Assembly: GCA_946885665.1 (NCBI GenBank)
Contig: CAMPGT010000261.1
Location: 1 to 5,410, forward strand
Length of the DNA: 5,410 nt
Source of the DNA: an uncultured Chitinophagaceae bacterium
GTDB lineage: Bacteria > Bacteroidota > Bacteroidia > Chitinophagales > Chitinophagaceae
Direction: 5' to 3'
Part shown: piece after piece, positions 1 to 5,410 of the stretch
Layout: each line of letters starts with the position of its first letter
Position numbering within the stretch: position 1 is the first letter of the stretch
Notes under the pieces: generated by a model
Databases searched by the model: none
The model's input: only the letters and a program-made list of their open reading frames with translations
What the model was told of the DNA's origin: nothing
Made by a program: the position numbers and the translations under genes

Positions 1-72
1 GGGGATCGGGTGTTCCGTTTACCAATTCGCTCTGGCGAAGTCCGTTTGGCCTTTGGCGCCCGATTGCGAGTA

Positions 73-126
73 CGTTTTTTATCCCCCGCTGGCGGGGGTG
101 GCGCGAAGCGCCGGGGGTGGACCCTT
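73..126. repeat. REP-like palindromic repeat, copy 1
   Basis: This is a 54-bp element identical to the one at 166-219. It begins CG plus six T, then has two adjacent hairpins. The first is 83-98 (CCCCCGC / GCGGGGG around TG). The second is 100-112 (GGCGC / GCGCC around GAA). It then ends with GGGGG and TGGACCCTT. The C5 block at 83-87 could instead pair with the G5 block at 113-117, giving one long stem. The tetranucleotide GTGG lies at the edge of both hairpins (98-101 and 117-120), which resembles the GTRG signature of REP elements mobilised by RAYT (TnpA-REP) proteins. That link is inference, and no RAYT gene is in the window. Confidence 0.85.
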
Positions 127-147
127 GCCGTTTGCCGTTTGCCGTTT
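127..147. repeat. Tandem 7-mer repeat (GCCGTTT x3)
   Basis: Three perfect head-to-tail copies of GCCGTTT lie between the two REP-like copies, followed by a degenerate continuation (GCTGCCGACTGCG). A similar loose pattern (GTTTGGCCTTTGGCGCCCGATTGCG) precedes copy 1 at about 45-69. This suggests that each 93-bp unit is a palindromic element plus a spacer rich in GCCG/TTT words. No function is evident. Confidence 0.7.
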
Positions 148-165
148 GCTGCCGACTGCGATGAG

Positions 166-219
166 CGTTTTTTATCCCCCGCTGGCGGGGGTGGCGCGAA
201 GCGCCGGGGGTGGACCCTT
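166..219. repeat. REP-like palindromic repeat, copy 2
   Basis: This is an exact 54-bp copy of 73-126 in the same orientation, offset by 93 bp. Its hairpins lie at 176-191 and 193-205. It ends only 4 nt before the stop codon of the LacI-family gene (224-226, minus strand), so it would lie in that gene's 3' untranslated RNA. On the minus strand the hairpins are followed by A residues, not a U tract, so it is not a standard intrinsic terminator. It could still stabilise the 3' end of the message, as known REP elements can. Confidence 0.85.
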
Positions 220-223
220 CCCG

Positions 224-1258
224 CTAATTTTTCCGGAGATAGCGTGACGACTCCATAATGTCCATCGTGGTTCCCAGCTCGATAGTCTGAAATTCTTTAT
301 CCGGCGATTTACATTCGATCAGTTGCAGCAGCAATTCCGCAGATTTTTTTCCTATCTCGAATGTGGGTTGCCGTATGCAGCTTAAAGCCGGTTTCAGAAT
401 GCTGTTTAAAGGGTTGTCAGAAAAACCGATGATCGCCACGTCTTCGGGAATATTCAACCGCATCTCCTTCAGCACGTGCAAACAGCGAATGGCGATCCTT
501 TCCACAGAAGCGATAACGGCGGTGGGCCTGTTTTTCAATTCAAAAAGATGGCGGATGGCATTATCCATCTCGGCACAATCAAAGCTGCAATGAACGATGC
601 TGCTTTCGTGAACGGGTATGTTATGTTTCGTTAAAGCATCTATGTATCCCTTCTTGCGATTTTGCGTAATGGAAAGAAAGTCGGCGATGGTGATATGTGC
701 AATGTCTGTGTGGCCCTGTTCAATAAGGTGCTCGGTGGCATTGAATGCGGCGGCATAATCGTTCACCACAACCTTGTGTGTTTCAATTTCACCGCACACC
801 CTGTCGAACATCACGAATGGTATCTCTTTTTCCATGAGGCTGAAAAGGTGACCGTATTTATTCGTTTCATTCGAAACGGAAATGATCAACCCGTCAACCC
901 TCCGTGCAGTTAATAACTGGGTATTGATAACCTCCCGCTCGTAACTTTCATGACTCTGGAAAATCGTTACATAGTACCCTTTGCTGTATGCCACTTCTTC
1001 GATGCCGGCGATGGTGGCCGAACAAAAGTTATTGGCAATTTCCGGAACGATCACCCCAATAACCTTCGATCTTTTTTCCTTTAGTGAAAGGGCTATGGGG
1101 TTTGGGCGATAATCCAGTTCGGCGGCAAGCTGCTGTACGAGTTCACGCGTCTCTTTCTTGATTTCAGTTCCGCCTCTCAGCGCTCTTGAAACTGTTGAAA
1201 CCGAAAGTTTCAGGCGCTTTGAAATGTCCTTAATGGTAACACTATGCTGATCCCCCAT
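224..1258 (-). CDS. LacI/PurR-family transcriptional regulator
   Basis: A complete 344-residue protein, the normal length for the family. The N-terminal helix-turn-helix spans about residues 7-30 (VTIKDISKRLKLSVSTVSRAL), with the classical SVSTVSRAL recognition helix. The hinge follows at about 50-64 (YRPNPIALSLKEKRS). The periplasmic-binding-protein-like sensor domain starts at VIGVIVPE (66-73) and contains RRVDGLI (119-125), the effector-pocket block FDR (151-153), and R201 in NRKKGY, the position of the conserved ligand-contacting arginine. A GFSDNP block and IRQP near the C-terminus are typical of Bacteroidota members. ATG 1258 is chosen because it sits 6 residues before the helix-turn-helix. 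The gene is divergent from the 1440-5410 gene run and is separated by 181 bp containing a palindromic operator candidate, so it probably regulates that run and itself. The ligand is likely a sugar or derivative but cannot be identified. The family assignment is near certain and the target assignment is inference. Confidence 0.96.
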   Translation of the reverse strand: MGDQHSVTIKDISKRLKLSVSTVSRALRGGTEIKKETRELVQQLAAELDYRPNPIALSLKEKRSKVIGVIVPEIANNFCSATIAGIEEVAYSKGYYVTIFQSHESYEREVINTQLLTARRVDGLIISVSNETNKYGHLFSLMEKEIPFVMFDRVCGEIETHKVVVNDYAAAFNATEHLIEQGHTDIAHITIADFLSITQNRKKGYIDALTKHNIPVHESSIVHCSFDCAEMDNAIRHLFELKNRPTAVIASVERIAIRCLHVLKEMRLNIPEDVAIIGFSDNPLNSILKPALSCIRQPTFEIGKKSAELLLQLIECKSPDKEFQTIELGTTMDIMESSRYLRKN

Positions 1259-1439
1259 GTCGGCAAATTAGAAAAATTTTACTACAAACACGTTCGCGAT
1301 AAAAGTTTACTAAATTTTTTCAATAAATCGAATTTCATGTTTTATGCAAACGTTACCGGTAACGTATGAATTGATTTTGCGTGTTGAGCATGGCAGCGGG
1401 TACGAACTTACCTGTTCTATTAGTGTGTATTTTTAACAG
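1259..1439. other. Divergent AT-rich intergenic regulatory region
   Basis: 181 bp lie between the two divergent start codons. The half next to the lacI-type gene (1259-1345) is very AT-rich, with A/T runs at 1271-1280 and 1311-1320. The operator-like palindrome is at 1350-1365. Both promoters must lie here, but no good match to the Bacteroidota pair (TTG about 19-20 bp before TAnnTTTG) is visible on either strand. The nearest boxes lack a matching -33 element. No riboswitch or RNA gene is recognisable. No Shine-Dalgarno site precedes ATG 1440; the leader ends in TATTTTTAACAG. Confidence 0.6.
1350..1365. promoter_or_regulatory. Putative LacI-family operator (16-bp palindrome)
   Basis: ACGTTACCGGTAACGT is a perfect inverted repeat with even symmetry and a central CG. 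LacI/PurR-family operators have this shape because the hinge helices insert leucines at the central CpG step. Symmetry continues imperfectly outside it (C1347/G1368, A1348/T1367, T1345/A1370). It lies 92 bp from the repressor start and 75 bp from the DUF6807 gene start, so it could control both directions. The palindrome is directly visible. Binding by the product of 224-1258 is inferred. Confidence 0.7.
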
Positions 1440-2723
1440 ATGTTGCACGATTGCTTATTTGGGCTGAGAAACGCTAAAACCAATACGCCAAAAATTCTGG
1501 GAACGCTTTTTGTCGTTCTCGCCGTTACCTTCCATGAAAATTGTCGTGCACAACTCATTGCCACGTTAACCGTTTCGGGCAGCACCGGCGCAAAATCGCC
1601 AGTGTATGTTGATCTGGACAGGATTACCACGCTGCCCGATTCACTTATTGCATTAAATGAGGTGAGTAACAATCAGAAAAAACCTGTGCCCTTCCAGGTC
1701 GAGCATGGTTATCACCGTTTTGTGTGGTGGGTGCCTTCCGGAAACGGCATGTTTGAATTAACAAAAACGGGCCGGCACGCGAACGCTGGCGCCGATGTGG
1801 CCGCAAAGAAAGCGAACGGCGCGATGATCATCACCACCCACGGCAAACCATTATTGCAATATAATTATAAGGTGGTGTACCCGCCGCAGGGAGTGGATAC
1901 TGTATTTAAACGCAGTGGCTTCATTCATCCGCTGTGGTCACTTTCGGGAAATGTGATGACACGTATCAGTCCGCCCGACCACCGTCATCATTTTGGATTA
2001 TGGAACCCGTGGACGAAAGTGTTGTTTGAAGGAAAGGAGGTGGACTTCTGGAATTTAAACAAACACGAAGGCACGGTGCGTTTTTCAAAGTTTCTTGGCA
2101 GGCAGCAGGGGCCGGTGTTTGCGGGTTTCAGGGCGTTACAGGAACACGTTGTATTGAATGATCCGAAACGTGAAAAAACTGCTATGAATGAAATATGGCA
2201 CGTGCGTGCGTTTCCGCTGAACGACAAAATGTGGATCTGTGACTTTACGTCGGCGCTGTCATGTGCAACGGATAGCCCTGTAGTTCTCCAGGAATATCGT
2301 TATGGCGGTTTCGGCTTCAGGGCCACCGGCGACTGGAACGATGATAACAGCAGGATCCTCACATCGGAAAACAAAACGAGAAAAGATGCAGATGCTTCCA
2401 CCGCACGCTGGTGCATGATCGACGGCGATGTAGGGAAGGGACATTCGGGTGTGCTTTTCATGAGTTATCCTTCCAATTATAATTATCCCGAACCCATGCG
2501 CGTATGGCCCGAGAAAATGAACAAAAGAGGAGATGTGTTTTTTAGTTTCAGTCCAACGCGCAATACCGACTGGCCGTTGCAACCGGGCAGGTCGTATGTT
2601 TTAAAATACAGGATGTTATTATACGACGGCAGCATCACGCGCGACCAGGCAGAAAAAGCATGGAAGAGTTTTGCGAACCCACCGAAGGTGGAAGTAACGC
2701 TTGTGAAGAAAAATGGCAATTGA
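1440..2723 (+). CDS. Exported DUF6807 (PmoA-like) family protein
   Basis: A 427-residue protein of the family often labelled 'methane oxygenase PmoA'. That label is misleading, because it bears no relation to particulate methane monooxygenase. The family hallmark is PPDHRHHFGLWNPW at residues 178-191, a His-rich motif that looks like a metal or catalytic centre. It is followed by DFWNL, by EYRYGGFGFRATGDW (about 285-299), and by a C-terminal block with SYPSNYNYPEPMRVWP and YVLKYRMLLYDG. The N-terminus has a hydrophobic stretch (ILGTLFVVLAVTF, 19-31) and a likely signal peptidase I site after C-R-A37, before Gln38, so export is likely. ATG 1440 is the only credible start: an in-frame TAA lies at 1434-1436 and no other Met occurs for about 100 residues. 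The signal peptide's 18-residue n-region is unusually long. It is the first gene of the run, with the ThuA gene 10 nt downstream. Biochemical function is unknown to me; the family co-occurs with sugar oxidoreductases. Family confidence is high, role low. Confidence 0.88.
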   Translation: MLHDCLFGLRNAKTNTPKILGTLFVVLAVTFHENCRAQLIATLTVSGSTGAKSPVYVDLDRITTLPDSLIALNEVSNNQKKPVPFQVEHGYHRFVWWVPSGNGMFELTKTGRHANAGADVAAKKANGAMIITTHGKPLLQYNYKVVYPPQGVDTVFKRSGFIHPLWSLSGNVMTRISPPDHRHHFGLWNPWTKVLFEGKEVDFWNLNKHEGTVRFSKFLGRQQGPVFAGFRALQEHVVLNDPKREKTAMNEIWHVRAFPLNDKMWICDFTSALSCATDSPVVLQEYRYGGFGFRATGDWNDDNSRILTSENKTRKDADASTARWCMIDGDVGKGHSGVLFMSYPSNYNYPEPMRVWPEKMNKRGDVFFSFSPTRNTDWPLQPGRSYVLKYRMLLYDGSITRDQAEKAWKSFANPPKVEVTLVKKNGN

Positions 2724-2733
2724 AAAAACAGAT

Positions 2734-3570
2734 ATGAAGAAAACTATTGAACGAAGGTGTTATTTGTTAGTGGCATTGTTATTAATCACTGCCGCATCAT
2801 TGCCACTGGCAATACGCGCGCAGGGAAAGGTGAAGTGGAAAAATATCAATGTGCTTATTTACACAAAGAACGGAAAGGGATATGTTCACGATAACATTGC
2901 TTCGGCGGTGCGGGCGATTAAAGAGATGGCTGCGCAGAAAGGATTTCACGCAGACGTGTCGGATGACCCTTCGGTTTTTACCGACGACAACCTAAAAAAA
3001 TATGATGCACTGATCTTTACCAGCACCAACAACGACGTGTTCGATAATGATGCTCAGAAAGTGGCCTTTATGCGATACACGCAGGCGGGCGGCGGCTTCG
3101 TGGGCATCCACTCTGTTACCGGCACCGAGCGCAAATGGGAATGGTTCAAGCGGCTGGTGGGCGGCACCTTTGTACGGCATGCGAAGTTTCAGAAATTCAG
3201 CGAGATCATTATCGACAAAAATAATCCTTCCACTGCGCCATTACCGCAACGTTGGGAGGGTGAGGATGAATGTTATTACATCACTACCATCAACCCGGAT
3301 CTGCATGTATTGGCTGTGCATGATCTCAACACTGTAAACGACGATAAGAAGCCGGTGATCTATGGCAATGCTTTCCCTTCGGTATGGTGCCATGAATTTG
3401 ACGGCGGGCGCCAGTGGTACACGGCATTGGGCCATAGTAAAGAGAGATACAGCGATCCTCTTTTCAGGCAGCATATTTTAGGAGGCATAGAATGGGTGGT
3501 ACAGGGTAACACGAAACTGGATTATTCAAAGGCACATGCAAAGAGCCCTGACGATCCGCTTCCTTATTAA
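2734..3570 (+). CDS. Exported ThuA-domain protein
   Basis: A 278-residue protein made of a signal peptide plus one ThuA domain (class I glutamine amidotransferase-like fold). The signal peptide is MKK...RR, hydrophobic LLVALLLITAASLPLA, and a probable cut after A29 (IRA|Q). Domain blocks are VLIYTKNGKGYVHDNI (Y50, H52), the strand ending YDALIFTSTNND, GGGFVGIHS (119-127), W..FKRLVGGTFVRH, DECYY (178-182), PVIYG, and WYTALGHSKERYSDPLFRQHILGGIEWV (from about 228). The GIHS turn replaces the nucleophile-elbow Cys of true amidotransferases, as is usual in ThuA proteins, so glutaminase activity is not expected. Rhizobial ThuA works with the Gfo/Idh enzyme ThuB in oxidative use of trehalose and related disaccharides, and here too a Gfo/Idh gene follows directly. 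ATG 2734 is preferred over ATG 2713 because the latter overlaps the previous gene and adds an acidic MAIEKTD before the signal peptide. Substrate unknown. Confidence 0.92.
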   Translation: MKKTIERRCYLLVALLLITAASLPLAIRAQGKVKWKNINVLIYTKNGKGYVHDNIASAVRAIKEMAAQKGFHADVSDDPSVFTDDNLKKYDALIFTSTNNDVFDNDAQKVAFMRYTQAGGGFVGIHSVTGTERKWEWFKRLVGGTFVRHAKFQKFSEIIIDKNNPSTAPLPQRWEGEDECYYITTINPDLHVLAVHDLNTVNDDKKPVIYGNAFPSVWCHEFDGGRQWYTALGHSKERYSDPLFRQHILGGIEWVVQGNTKLDYSKAHAKSPDDPLPY

Positions 3571-3598
3571 ATCAACATTATTCATTGCAGAAAACCAT

Positions 3599-5002
3599 AT
3601 GAAACAATTCAATTTATCATCATCGCGCAGAAAATTTTTAAAGAACAGCATTAAAGCTACTGCCGGCACCATTGCATTGGCGAATATTCCGAGCATTGTT
3701 CCCGCCAGCGTATTCGGGAAGAATGCTCCAAGCAACAGGATAAACGTCGGTGCGATCGGTACCGGCCGTATCTCGACAACGCACGACATCCCCGGAGTGT
3801 GGAACTATGAAAAGGCGCACATCGTTGCCGTTTGCGATCTCGACAGCAACCGGGTAAAGCAGGCGAAAAAACTGGTGGACGACCATTACGCCAAAAAAAC
3901 AGGAAAAAATTACGACGGCGTGAAGATGTATGACGATTACCAGGAGCTGCTGAACAATAAAGATATTGACGCCGTGCTCATCAGCACACCCGACCACTGG
4001 CACGTGCTGCCCGCCATTCATGCGTGCAGGGCAGGGAAAGATATTTATATGCAAAAACCCGCCTCGCTCACCATAGAAGAAGGGCGCATGCTGAGCAACG
4101 AGGTGCAAAAATCCGGGCGCATATTCCAGATAGGCAGCCAGCAGCGCTCCATGCCGCAATTTAAAAAAGCATGTGAGCTGGTGCGCAACGGAAAGATTGG
4201 CAAGGTGCACACCATTTATGTTGGACTGCCGGTAGATGATCCCGGCCAGAGCACAAGGGAGAAGGAGATGCCTGTGCCGGCCAATCTCAATTACAACATG
4301 TGGCTCGGTTCAACGCCTGACGTGTTTTATACGGAAAAGCGTGTACATCCGCAGGATGGCGGCTATAGCCGGCCGGGTTGGCTGCGTTGTGAACAATTTG
4401 GCGCGGGCATGATTACCGGATGGGGCGTGCATCACTTCGACATTGTGAACTGGGGTATCGATACCGAGTTCACAGGTCCGGTGGAAGTGAACTGCTCGGC
4501 AGAATTTCCGCCGGCGGGCATGCTGTGGGATGTGCACGGCCCCTTCAAATCTGAATTTTCATTTGCCAACGGCGTGAAGGTTCATGCCAGCAACGACTAT
4601 CCCAACGGGGTCAAATTCGTGGGCAGCGAAGGATGGATATTCGTAACCAGAGGAAACTATTCGGCAACTGCGAGCGACCCGGTTTCGAAGAACAAGAACA
4701 ACAAGGCACTCGATGCGAGCGATCCGCGGATATTGACTTCGGAAATACCGGCCGACGGCGTTCATCTTTACGAAAGCAGGGAACACCACGCCAACTGGCT
4801 CGACTGCATTTTCACCAGGCAAACGCCTATAACGCCCATTGAGGTCGGTCACCGGGCATGCACGGTATGCCTTATCAACCATGCATCTATGAAACTCAAA
4901 CGCAAATTATACTGGGACCCGGTAAAGGAGCGCTTTAAAAACGACGATGAGGCCAATACATTTTTGTCGAGGCCCCAACGCTGGCCCTACATAATTTCGT
5001 AG
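3599..5002 (+). CDS. Tat-exported Gfo/Idh/MocA oxidoreductase
   Basis: A 467-residue NAD(P)-dependent-type oxidoreductase. The N-terminus carries a twin-arginine motif (S9-R-R-K-F-L-K15) and a weakly hydrophobic h-region up to about ASVFG, so it is probably exported folded with its cofactor bound. The Rossmann domain starts at INVGAIGTGRIS, with the glycine loop G54-T-G56. Then come VAVCDLD, MYDDYQELLNNKDIDAVLISTPDHWH, and the lysine motif M-Q152-K153-P154, where Q replaces the usual E of EKP. The C-terminal domain has YSRPGWLRC and GMITGWGVHHFDIVNW. Aligned by eye with the canonical DxGxH, H278 is kept and the Asp is replaced by Gly274. ATG 3599 is chosen because it puts the Tat motif near the N-terminus; an ATG at 3536 would overlap the ThuA gene. 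It lies 28 nt after the ThuA gene and 1 nt before the next. Sugar or glycoside dehydrogenation is likely. An NAD-dependent hydrolase role, as in GH109, is possible but not supported by specific motifs. Confidence 0.93.
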   Translation: MKQFNLSSSRRKFLKNSIKATAGTIALANIPSIVPASVFGKNAPSNRINVGAIGTGRISTTHDIPGVWNYEKAHIVAVCDLDSNRVKQAKKLVDDHYAKKTGKNYDGVKMYDDYQELLNNKDIDAVLISTPDHWHVLPAIHACRAGKDIYMQKPASLTIEEGRMLSNEVQKSGRIFQIGSQQRSMPQFKKACELVRNGKIGKVHTIYVGLPVDDPGQSTREKEMPVPANLNYNMWLGSTPDVFYTEKRVHPQDGGYSRPGWLRCEQFGAGMITGWGVHHFDIVNWGIDTEFTGPVEVNCSAEFPPAGMLWDVHGPFKSEFSFANGVKVHASNDYPNGVKFVGSEGWIFVTRGNYSATASDPVSKNKNNKALDASDPRILTSEIPADGVHLYESREHHANWLDCIFTRQTPITPIEVGHRACTVCLINHASMKLKRKLYWDPVKERFKNDDEANTFLSRPQRWPYIIS

Positions 5003-5003
5003 A

Positions 5004-5410
5004 ATGAAACAGCTTAACAACATACTCTACGCAACCGCGTTGGCAATCCTCATAGATGGATGCGCCTCCGGGGATCAGGAACCGGCGACCGGGAAGCCGC
5101 CGGTTACCCTGATAACCCTCGATCCCGGTCATTTTCATGCTGCCCTGGTGCAGAAAAATATGATCGACAGGATCGATTCAAACGTTTACGTTTATGCGCC
5201 CGGTGGTCCCGAATTGAAGGCGCACCTCGACTTGATCAGCCGCTACAATGACCGCGCTGACAATCCAACCCGGTGGAACGAAGTCGTGTACACCGGCACC
5301 GATTTCGCCGAAAAGATGTTCACCGAAAAGAAGGGAAATGTTGTGGTGCTGGCAGGCAACAACAGGCAAAAAACTGAATTCATCCGGCGGTCTGTTGACT
5401 CGGGATTGAA
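5004..5410 (+). CDS. Oxidoreduct_C-family lipoprotein (5' part)
   Basis: The reading frame opens 1 nt after the preceding stop codon and stays open to the window edge, giving 135 residues. It therefore lacks its C-terminal part; family members are, from memory, over 400 residues. The sequence fits the Bacteroidota proteins named 'putative oxidoreductase C-terminal domain-containing protein', whose N-terminal half is a divergent Gfo/Idh-like Rossmann domain. Visible blocks are VTLITLDPGHFHAALVQK (34-51), VYVYAPGGPEL, a YNDRADNPTRWNEVVYTGTDF block, and GNVVVLAGNNRQKTEFI. D40-P-G-H-F-H45 occupies the place of the glycine-rich nucleotide loop. The start MKQLNNILYATALAILIDGC is a short signal with Cys20, so it is probably a lipoprotein, although Asp at -2 of the lipobox (I-D-G-C) is unusual. 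Translational coupling with the upstream oxidoreductase suggests the two act on the same pathway. Enzymatic activity is unproven. Confidence 0.85.
   Translation, partial: MKQLNNILYATALAILIDGCASGDQEPATGKPPVTLITLDPGHFHAALVQKNMIDRIDSNVYVYAPGGPELKAHLDLISRYNDRADNPTRWNEVVYTGTDFAEKMFTEKKGNVVVLAGNNRQKTEFIRRSVDSGL

Noticed and set aside
83..205. GC-rich hairpins as intrinsic terminators of the LacI-type gene
   Set aside because: In the minus-strand transcript the hairpins are followed by A residues. The T run lies on the plus strand before the hairpin, so the geometry is wrong for either direction.
10..258. 82-residue reading frame with an internal protein repeat (FLSPAGGGGAKRRGWTL twice), and its 64-residue shadow at 53-247
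   Set aside because: The repeated peptide is only the translation of the two palindromic DNA repeats. There is no recognisable domain, and the frame runs into the 3' end of the convergent LacI-type gene.
1187..1215. GAAAC/GTTTC inverted repeat as a second operator
   Set aside because: It lies inside the helix-turn-helix coding sequence of the repressor and is explained by the codons there. It has a 5-nt spacer and no CG centre.
1311..1379. Bacteroidota -7-like boxes: TAAATTTT (1311-1318) and TGATTTTG (1372-1379) on plus, AACGTTTG (1347-1354) on minus
   Set aside because: Each has one mismatch to TAnnTTTG, and none has a TTG element at the expected upstream distance, so I do not call a promoter.
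1440..1550. Lipoprotein reading of the DUF6807 N-terminus at Cys35 (H-E-N-C)
   Set aside because: His, Glu and Asn before the Cys do not fit a lipobox. Cleavage by signal peptidase I after A37 fits better.
2713..2733. Upstream ATG for the ThuA gene, overlapping the DUF6807 stop
   Set aside because: It would add MAIEKTD ahead of a normal MKK-type signal peptide. ATG 2734 gives a standard signal and a 10-nt gap.
3536..3598. Upstream ATG for the Gfo/Idh gene
   Set aside because: It overlaps the ThuA gene by 35 nt and would bury the twin-arginine motif at residue 30 or later. ATG 3599 puts it at residues 9-15.
3638..4210. 190-residue minus-strand reading frame
   Set aside because: It is entirely antisense to the conserved Gfo/Idh gene, with no recognisable motifs; it is a shadow of a coding frame.

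Overview
The window looks like a piece of a Bacteroidota chromosome, probably from the Chitinophagaceae or a close relative. The reasons are the set of protein families (exported DUF6807/PmoA-like, ThuA, Tat-type Gfo/Idh/MocA and 'Oxidoreduct_C' proteins), export signals on every enzyme, mature N-termini of the A|Q type, A-rich leaders instead of Shine-Dalgarno sites, and moderate GC coding DNA with AT-rich intergenic DNA. The taxon is inferred from these traits, not from any marker gene.

Layout: positions 1-223 are non-coding and hold two identical 54-bp copies of a GC-rich, double-hairpin, REP-like repeat, 93 bp apart, with three tandem 7-mers between them. The second copy ends 4 nt from the stop codon of a complete minus-strand LacI-family repressor gene (224-1258). 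An AT-rich divergent intergenic region (1259-1439) follows. It contains a perfect 16-bp palindrome centred on CG, the form expected of a LacI-family operator.

From 1440 to the right edge there is a tight plus-strand gene run, probably one operon: a secreted DUF6807 ('PmoA-like') protein (1440-2723), a secreted ThuA-domain protein (2734-3570), a Tat-exported Gfo/Idh/MocA oxidoreductase (3599-5002) and the first 135 residues of a probable lipoprotein of the Oxidoreduct_C family (5004 to beyond the edge). Gaps between genes are 10, 28 and 1 nt.

Working model (inference): the divergent LacI protein senses a sugar or sugar derivative and controls the run. The two oxidoreductase-type proteins and ThuA would act together outside the cytoplasm on a glycoside or sugar, possibly by oxidation to a keto-sugar, as for the cytoplasmic ThuA/ThuB pair of rhizobia. 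The DUF6807 protein would handle a related substrate or product. No substrate can be read from the sequence. The most notable points are the all-exported, NAD(P)-fold-based pathway, the altered cofactor and catalytic motifs in both oxidoreductases, and the palindrome between repressor and operon.
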